From Magnetococcales bacterium HCHbin5 (lineage in GTDB: Bacteria > Pseudomonadota > Magnetococcia > Magnetococcales > Magnetaquicoccaceae): a DNA stretch of 48,045 bases. Positions 43,399 through 48,045 of this stretch are shown here, in pieces. Each line of letters begins with the position of its first letter. The first letter of the stretch is position 1. The translations under genes and the position numbers were made by a program. The stretch covers positions 1 to 48,045 of the forward strand of contig PEAG01000021.1 of NCBI GenBank assembly GCA_002753505.1, given 5' to 3'. The notes beneath the pieces are model-generated. The model did not search any database, had not been told where the DNA came from, and saw only the letters and a list, made by a program, of their open reading frames with translations.

Positions 43399-44595
43399 AT
43401 GATTGACGAGTTTGCTACCATTGAGGGACGTTCCCCCGGTTATTTCAAGCTGTTGGCGTTCCTGGGCCTGCTTTTGTTGCTGGGCGCAGCCGCCTTCGTT
43501 TATGTCGAGGTGAACGGTCACGGTGTGACGGGCATGAGCAACACGGTGGTGTGGGGGTTGCCGCATATTTTCGCGATTTCGTTGTTGGTCATGGCGTCGG
43601 GCTCGTTGAATCTGGGCTCCATGTCCACCATTTTTGCCGTCAAGCATTTCAAGCAGTTCGGCCGTTTTTCTGCCTATTTGGCCATCGCTCTGTTGGCAGG
43701 TGGTTTGGCTGTTCTGGTTCTGGATCTGGGGCGACCGGATCGGATGCTGCTGGTGATGATGCACATGAATTTCCGTTCCATGTTTACCTGGAATGTGTTT
43801 CTTTATTCCGGTTTTGCGGTACTCTGTTTCCTGTACCTCTGGAGCATGTTCCAGTTTCCCCAGTTTACCAAGTTGGCCGGGTCGGCGGCTTTTGGTTGGC
43901 GGTTTGTTTTGACGACGGGCACCGGTTCCATTTTTGGGGTAATTCAGGCGCGTGAGGTGTTTCACTCTGCCATTACGGCTCCCACTTTTGTGGCCATCTC
44001 GCTGACCTCCGGGACGGCCTTGAGCATTTTGTTGTTGGTGACCTCTTTTCGCCTGACCGAGCGTGTGTTGGACAAAAAGCTGGTGTATGCGCTCCGCAAT
44101 GCCTTGATCTTTTTCCTGTTGTTGGTGCTTTACCTGCTGATTGTGGAAAAGTTTACCAAGCTTTATTCGCCGGCCTCTTATGATGTGGAAAAGTGGATTT
44201 TGACCGGTCCGTACGCGTGGCTCTATTGGGGTGGGGTGCTTTTCTTGGGGGTATTGGCTCCGTTGATGATTCTGTTCAACAGCCATTTTGGCAATCGGTT
44301 GAACGGCATCCTGTTGGCTTCCGCGTTGGTGGTGGTTGGGCTCTTTCTTTTTGTATCGTTTGTGTTGTTGGGGGGGCAGTCTTATCCTTTCAACATGTTC
44401 CCGGGTTATGAGATGTCCAGTGTGTTCCAGGACGGCATGGAGGGGAGTTATGCGCCGACTTTGGTCGAGCTTTTCCTGGGATTGGGGGGCATCGGAGTGA
44501 GTGGTTTGTTGTATCTGTTGGGGATTCGTTTTTTCCGTCTGTTGCCGCAGAAGGCGACTGCGCCTGAGGGTTGGGATGTGGCTTGGCATCCTTGA
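43399..44595 (+). CDS. dsrP: DsrP, NrfD/PsrC-type membrane subunit
   Basis: 398 aa, about ten membrane segments, for example LLAFLGLLLLLGAAAFVYV, HIFAISLLVMASGSLNLGS and LIFFLLLVLYLLIVEKF. Family marks: DLGRPDRMLLVMMHMNFRSMFTWNVFLYSGF and TGTGSIFGVIQAREVFHSA. It links the periplasmic DsrJO module to the quinone pool and, with DsrMK (not in this window), to the cytoplasm. Last gene of the plus-strand dsr run, followed by a strong terminator. Confidence 0.95.
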   Translation: MIDEFATIEGRSPGYFKLLAFLGLLLLLGAAAFVYVEVNGHGVTGMSNTVVWGLPHIFAISLLVMASGSLNLGSMSTIFAVKHFKQFGRFSAYLAIALLAGGLAVLVLDLGRPDRMLLVMMHMNFRSMFTWNVFLYSGFAVLCFLYLWSMFQFPQFTKLAGSAAFGWRFVLTTGTGSIFGVIQAREVFHSAITAPTFVAISLTSGTALSILLLVTSFRLTERVLDKKLVYALRNALIFFLLLVLYLLIVEKFTKLYSPASYDVEKWILTGPYAWLYWGGVLFLGVLAPLMILFNSHFGNRLNGILLASALVVVGLFLFVSFVLLGGQSYPFNMFPGYEMSSVFQDGMEGSYAPTLVELFLGLGGIGVSGLLYLLGIRFFRLLPQKATAPEGWDVAWHP

Positions 44596-44624
44596 GTCGG
44601 CGGAAAGGGCAGGCATGATTTTCG

Positions 44625-44656
44625 GGAGGGCGGTCTTATCGCCCTCCTTTTTTTTT
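44625..44656 (+). terminator. Intrinsic terminator after dsrP
   Basis: GGAGGGCG pairs with CGCCCTCC across a 7-nt loop, followed by nine T. It is 30 nt after the dsrP stop and ends the dsrEFHJOP transcript. Confidence 0.95.
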
Positions 44657-44660
44657 GTCT

Positions 44661-44775
44661 GTTAAATGATTGTTCGTTAAATGATTGTTCGTTAAATGAT
44701 TGTCCGTTAAATGATTGTCCGTTAAATGATTGTCCGTTAAATGATTGTCCGTTAAATGATTGTCCGTTAAATGAT
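44661..44775. repeat. 15-bp tandem repeat, eight units
   Basis: Units gttaaatgattgttc (first three) and gttaaatgattgtcc (next ones) start every 15 bp from 44661; the eighth starts at 44766 and runs into attgcagggg, the left border of element E4. The unit is therefore a copy of that element's end, apparently multiplied by slippage. The long open frame through it (repeated Gln-Ser-Phe-Asn-Gly) is an artefact. Confidence 0.9.
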
Positions 44776-45265
44776 TGCAGGGGTCTGGGGACCGTCACGG
44801 TCCCCAGCGGGGTGCAGGGGCAGAGCCCCTGCTGAAATGCGCGTTTTCCCAAAGCACATTTTCGCAGAAAATGTGCGCAACGCGCACAAAACCGCCCCGC
44901 AGGGGCGACCTTGGGAGGGCGGCAGCCCGACTCGCACGGTTATGTTATGGATAAGGCTTGGATAATAAACCAGAGTTTGCGGATAGTCGGATTTTTGATG
45001 GATACAAGGCCAGGAACGGTACTCTTTCCGAGCCAGAGCAAAATACAAGGCCAGGAACGGAACCCTTTCCAAGCCAGAGCAAATTTGGCCAGCTCTCGGT
45101 CGGGCTGCCGCCCTCCAGGAGTGCCCCTGCGGGGCGTTTTGGGCGCGCTGCGCCCATTTGCTGCGCAAATGGGCTTCTGTGAAAGCGCGCCCTTGCATGC
45201 AGGGGCTTTGCCCCTGCACCCCACCGGGGACCGTGACGGTCCCCGGACCCCTGCAATTGTTTTAA
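44768..45265. repeat. Foldback element E4 (complete)
   Basis: Complete element of about 498 bp, X side left as in E3. Borders taaatgattgcagggg and cccctgcaattgtttta. The dyad in the left arm reads GCACATTTTC...GAAAATGTGC and in the right arm GCCCATTTGC...GCAAATGGGC: different bases, same pairing. The spacer holds a 41-bp direct duplication (45003-45043 and 45044-45084, around aggccaggaacgg). It lies between convergent dsrP and V-ATPase D genes. Confidence 0.85.
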
Positions 45266-45304
45266 AAGATTTAGAAAAGAAGAGGCTTGTGCTGTGCGGT
45301 CGCT

Positions 45305-45916
45305 TCAAACCGCAAAACGCCCCAAACGAACACGAACCCCCTCTTCCTGATCCATCTCCTCCAACCGAATATCCATTTCGTGAATGGTCTCATCCAATTC
45401 AGGCAACAATACATCCTCCAAAGCACGCGCACGCCGCTCGGTCCGCTTGTATTCGGCCAGCAAACGGTGCAAATTGCCAGAAAGGGCCGCCAACTCGGCA
45501 CTGGCCACCAACAACGCGGTAAAAGCCTCCCGACAAACCACCGACTCCGGCGAACGCGCCAACTGCTCCGCCGGCAAAGGCTTGGCAGAACCCGGTTGCA
45601 GAGCAACCGCATCCAACAACACAACCCCAAAAAAACGCCGTGTTTTTTGCTCAATGCTAACCTGAGCATCAACCGCAGCCGGCTGCAACTGCAATCCCTG
45701 CAAACCGTGCCGAACCACCGCCTCCTGCAAGGCAACCACCGCCTGCTGCTGCTGCTGCAACCAACGCTCCCGCTCCTGCCGATACCGCTCCACCTGTTTG
45801 GCCATCTCGGCCGCCAGCAACAGACGCTTTTCGTCCAGAAAACGGAACCCCTCTCCCATCACCTGACGTTCTTCTCGTGCCCTCAACAAGGCACTGCGGG
45901 TGGGCGTACTCTCCAT
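45305..45916 (-). CDS. ntpD: V-type ATPase subunit D
   Basis: 203 aa, coiled-coil central-shaft subunit. It begins STPTRSALLRAREERQVMGEGFRFLDEKRLLLAAEM, as D subunits do, and ends YKRTERRARALEDVLLPELDETIHEMDIRLEEMDQEE, the paired C-terminal helix. The ATG at 45916 overlaps the stop of subunit B (TGATG). It couples rotation between the catalytic head and the membrane ring. No other V-ATPase gene follows; the E4 repeat begins 40 bp beyond its stop. Confidence 0.9.
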   Translation of the reverse strand: MESTPTRSALLRAREERQVMGEGFRFLDEKRLLLAAEMAKQVERYRQERERWLQQQQQAVVALQEAVVRHGLQGLQLQPAAVDAQVSIEQKTRRFFGVVLLDAVALQPGSAKPLPAEQLARSPESVVCREAFTALLVASAELAALSGNLHRLLAEYKRTERRARALEDVLLPELDETIHEMDIRLEEMDQEEGVRVRLGRFAV

Positions 45917-47331
45917 CAATCTGACTCAGCCTCGGCCTGGATATAGGTGGCAATCTGCGCATCACTCAACCGGGACAGCTCGGCCACGGGCAACATGCGC
46001 AACAACGCCCAACCCTCTGCCATGCTCTCATCCAGACTGCGCGCCCCCTCCGCCTGATGGATAAAACGACGCTCAAACTGCTGGCCAAAGGTGAGCATCA
46101 ACCGATCTTCCGGCGTCAAACCATCACTGCCCACCACATTGGCCAGCAAACGAACCTGGGTGGCACGGGCATAGGCGGCATAGAGTTGATTGGCCAGAGC
46201 CGGGTGGTCTGCATGGGTAAACCCCGCCCCAATACCATCCTTCATCAGACGCGAAAGACTGGGCAACACCCCCACCGGTGGATAGATCCCCTCCCGATCC
46301 AGACTTCTGTTCAGGGTGATCTGCCCCTCGGTGATATAACCGGTCAGGTCGGGAATGGGGTGGCTGATGTCGTCCGAGGGCATGGTGAGAATGGGCAACT
46401 GGGTCAAGGTACCGGTTTTACCCTGCAAACTGCCCGCCCGTTCATAGAGGGTGGCCAGATCGGAATACATGTAACCCGGATAGCCTTTGCGGCCCGGAAT
46501 CTCGCCATGGCTGGCGGAGACCTCCCGCAACGCCTCACAATAGTTGGTGAAATCGGTGATGATCACCAGGACGTGCCGCCCCTCGACAAAGGCCAGATAT
46601 TCGGCAGCGGTGAGGGCGAAACGGGGAGCCAACAGCCGTTGGGTGCTGGAGTCCGAGGCCAGATTGAGAAAAAGGGCCGTACGTCCCAAGGCACCGCTCT
46701 CCTCCAAGGTGCGGCGAAAAAATTCGGCGGTTTCAAACGGTACCCCAATCCCCGCGAAGACAATGGCAAAGGGGGCGGTTGCCGCCTGTTCCCCGCTGCT
46801 GTTGCGCAGGCGGGCATGCAGGGCAATCTCGATCGCCAGGCGGTTGTGTGGCAAGCCGCCACCGGAAAAGATGGGCAACTTTTGGCCCCGCACCAGACTG
46901 TTGAGCAGGTCTATGGTTGAGACGCCGGTTTCGATAAAATCTTCCGGTTTTTTACGGCGCATCGGATTGAGAATGGCACCGTCCACCGCCATGCGGGCAT
47001 GGGCCGGAATGGGGGGGCCGCCATCGATCACCCGGCCAACACCGTCAAAGACGCGGCCCAGGATACCCGGTCCCAGGGAGAAAGAGATGGGTTCGCCAAA
47101 AAACCGGATGCGGGTGCCGGAGAGTCCAAGGCCGGTGGTGGACTCCAGAATTTCCACTGTCATGTAGTTGTCGTCCAGGGCCGCGATGCGTCCCAGGCGC
47201 GGAACACCGTTGCTACCAACCACTTCAACCGCTTCGTTCAACCCGACGTCGACGCGGCGATGGGCAAACAGCAGGGGTCCATCGATGCGGGTGACGGCGT
47301 CGGTCAATGAAAGGTTTGTGTGTATCGTCAT
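45916..47331 (-). CDS. ntpB: V-type ATPase subunit B
   Basis: 471 aa, the regulatory, non-catalytic head subunit. Typical segments: RVFDGVGRVIDGGPPI, NPMRRKKPEDFIETGVSTIDLLNSLVRGQKLPIFSGGGLPHNRLA (no P-loop Lys, as expected for B), FAGIGVPFETAEFFRRTLEE, ITDFTNYCEALREVSASHGEIPGRKGYPGYMYSDLATLYERAG and TQLPILTMPSDDISHPIPDLTGYITEGQI. AAGG lies 9 nt before the ATG. Subunit A would be expected just upstream, but repeats and a group II intron stand there instead. Confidence 0.95.
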   Translation of the reverse strand: MTIHTNLSLTDAVTRIDGPLLFAHRRVDVGLNEAVEVVGSNGVPRLGRIAALDDNYMTVEILESTTGLGLSGTRIRFFGEPISFSLGPGILGRVFDGVGRVIDGGPPIPAHARMAVDGAILNPMRRKKPEDFIETGVSTIDLLNSLVRGQKLPIFSGGGLPHNRLAIEIALHARLRNSSGEQAATAPFAIVFAGIGVPFETAEFFRRTLEESGALGRTALFLNLASDSSTQRLLAPRFALTAAEYLAFVEGRHVLVIITDFTNYCEALREVSASHGEIPGRKGYPGYMYSDLATLYERAGSLQGKTGTLTQLPILTMPSDDISHPIPDLTGYITEGQITLNRSLDREGIYPPVGVLPSLSRLMKDGIGAGFTHADHPALANQLYAAYARATQVRLLANVVGSDGLTPEDRLMLTFGQQFERRFIHQAEGARSLDESMAEGWALLRMLPVAELSRLSDAQIATYIQAEAESD

Positions 47332-47345
47332 GCTTCACACCTTCT

Positions 47346-47382
47346 CAGTGGGGTGCAGGGGCAAAGCCCCATATGCGCTAAC
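47346..47382. repeat. Partial short foldback unit 5' of subunit B
   Basis: cagtggggtgcagggg, the GGGGCAAAGCCCC hairpin and atatgcgctaac, only about 15 bp before the subunit B start codon. In the mRNA it would be a hairpin in the leader, just 5' of the ribosome site. Confidence 0.75.
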
Positions 47383-47416
47383 ATGGTGACTATACCCATG
47401 CTTTTTTTTCAATCTT

Positions 47417-47925
47417 TTAAAACAATTGCAGGGGTCCGGGGACCGTCACGGTCCCCGGTGGGGTGCAGGGGCAAAGCCCCTGCATGTAACGGGCGCGCTT
47501 TCCCAAAAGCCCATTTGCGCAGCAAATGGGCGCAGCGCGCCCAAAACGCCCCGCAGGGGCACTCCTGGAGGGCGGCAGCCCGACCGAGAGCTGGCCAAAT
47601 GGGGCATGGCTTGGAGAAAAAACACTCCTGGCCTTGTGTCAGCCAAAAAGCCGAAAGCTCGAAAGCTCGAAAGCTCGAAAGCTCGAAAGCTCGAAAGCTC
47701 GAAAGCTCGAAAGCTCGAAAGCTCGAAAGCTCGAAAGCTCGAAAGCTCGAAAGCTCGAAAGCTCGAAAGCTCTGGTCTCTTATCCAAACATTTTCCATAA
47801 CATAAACGTGCGAGTCGGGCTGCCGCCCTCCCAAGGTCGCCCCTTCGGGGCGGTTTTGTGCGCGTTGCGCACATTTTCTGCGAAAATGTGCTTTGGGAAA
47901 ACGCGCAGTTCATGCAGGGGCTCCG
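47417..47925. repeat. Foldback element E5, interrupted by a group II intron
   Basis: Y side left as in E2. The left arm begins taaaacaattgcagggg and is intact. The right arm runs as far as catgcaggggctccg, where the GCAGGGG...CCCCTGC hairpin is broken by the intron. The spacer carries the 8-bp tandem array at 47653-47772. The outer end of the right arm should lie beyond the window, past the intron. Confidence 0.85.
47653..47772. repeat. 8-bp tandem repeat, fifteen perfect units
   Basis: Fifteen identical copies of gaaagctc, 120 bp. Because 8 is not a multiple of 3, every frame reads the same 24-bp period, giving long open frames (KARKLESS on plus, SSFRAFEL on minus) that are not genes. The unit derives from the side-Y sequence ccgaaagctgg seen in E2. 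Perfect identity suggests a recent, length-variable array. Confidence 0.95.
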
Positions 47926-48045
47926 GTAGAGTAGAGTGCAGGCGCGGTGGCTTTCGCCCCGTTTCCAGTACCCCCTCATCGAACCGTGCGTACGGTTTTC
48001 CCGTACACGGCTCTCCGACCATCTTCTTTCGTCAGCATGCGCACA
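47926..48045 (-). mobile_element. Group II intron, 3' end (domains V-VI)
   Basis: Read on the minus strand. Domain V is at 48013-47981: GAGCCGTG pairs with CACGGTTC, a CG bulge, TACGG pairs with CCGTA, loop GAAAA (33 nt in all). The 5' flank ggtcgga and the 3' flank gatgaggggg are typical of bacterial introns. A domain VI-like stem (GGGGCGAAAGCCACC) follows, and the intron ends CTCTAC at 47926. The reverse-transcriptase gene would be beyond the right edge. It is inserted in the hairpin of element E5. Confidence 0.85.

Noticed and set aside
44448-44852. Minus-strand frame encoding repeated Gln-Ser-Phe-Asn-Gly
   Set aside because: It is the translation of the 15-bp tandem repeat and element E4, and overlaps dsrP in antisense.
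47320-47979. Several long frames with repeated KARKLESS or SSFRAFEL
   Set aside because: An 8-bp perfect array has a 24-bp reading period in every frame, so open frames are automatic; no start signals.
1-48045. Magnetosome (mam) genes, suggested by the repeat type and lineage guess
   Set aside because: No mam-like protein was found among the frames; the lineage remains a guess.

Overview
The window is a chromosomal segment of a Gram-negative, motile, sulfur-oxidising proteobacterium. It carries most of an oxidative (reverse-type) dissimilatory sulfite reductase system: dsrA, dsrB and dsrL on the minus strand, and dsrN, dsrE, dsrF, dsrH, dsrJ, dsrO and dsrP on the plus strand. The presence of dsrL, dsrN and dsrEFH argues for sulfur oxidation rather than sulfate reduction. 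A short flagellin, long-form HisG, the metX-metW pair and many GC-rich foldback repeats fit an alphaproteobacterium-like or magnetotactic-coccus-like lineage. That placement is a guess from gene content; no magnetosome gene is present.

Layout. 1-4055 (minus): a Tat-exported M15B peptidase, then folK-panB-panC-panD (folate and pantothenate). 4351-8259 (plus): an exported M14 peptidase, dapC, dapD, then creA. 8856-13253 (minus): a hybrid-type histidine kinase with a degenerate receiver, and a dynamin-like GTPase. 13400-22709 (plus): gltA; the tight cluster metX-metW-hpt-gph-hisG; oadG-oadA-oadB; hpf. 22953-24589 (minus): an orphan TAXI-type binding lipoprotein and a glycine-zipper protein. 24953-27205 (plus): a protein ending in a diadenylate-cyclase-like domain, and a secreted alpha/beta hydrolase. 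28167-34848 (minus): a TauD-like dioxygenase, dsrL, dsrB, dsrA and a flagellin. 35347-38411: a rhodanese, tRNA-Leu(GAG) on the minus strand, a thioredoxin-TPR protein and an isolated Mu-type portal gene. 38500-39489 (minus): hemH, whose start codon overlaps that of divergent dsrN. 39488-44595 (plus): dsrN-EFH-JOP, ended by a strong terminator. 45305-47331 (minus): V-type ATPase subunits D and B. The right edge is the 3' end of a group II intron.

How the genes work together. DsrEFH relays sulfane sulfur in the cytoplasm; its usual partner DsrC is not in the window. DsrAB oxidises the sulfur to sulfite using amidated siroheme (DsrN), with DsrL as the NAD(P)-linked redox partner. DsrJOP forms the periplasmic and membrane half of the DsrMKJOP complex. 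dsrC and dsrMK must lie elsewhere, so the system is split. Citrate synthase and a membrane oxaloacetate decarboxylase handle C4/C6 carbon, and the remaining operons are housekeeping biosynthesis.

The most unusual features are: (1) a family of foldback elements about 460-500 bp long, with arms of about 160-200 bp and no transposase. Three complete copies lie between convergent genes, one is interrupted by the group II intron, and several are linked to tandem-repeat expansions; (2) the DAC-like protein, which keeps DGA but lacks RHR; (3) an OadB in which the family GGADGP motif, containing the Na+-binding Asp, reads GGANPP; (4) a histidine kinase whose receiver lacks the phospho-acceptor Asp.
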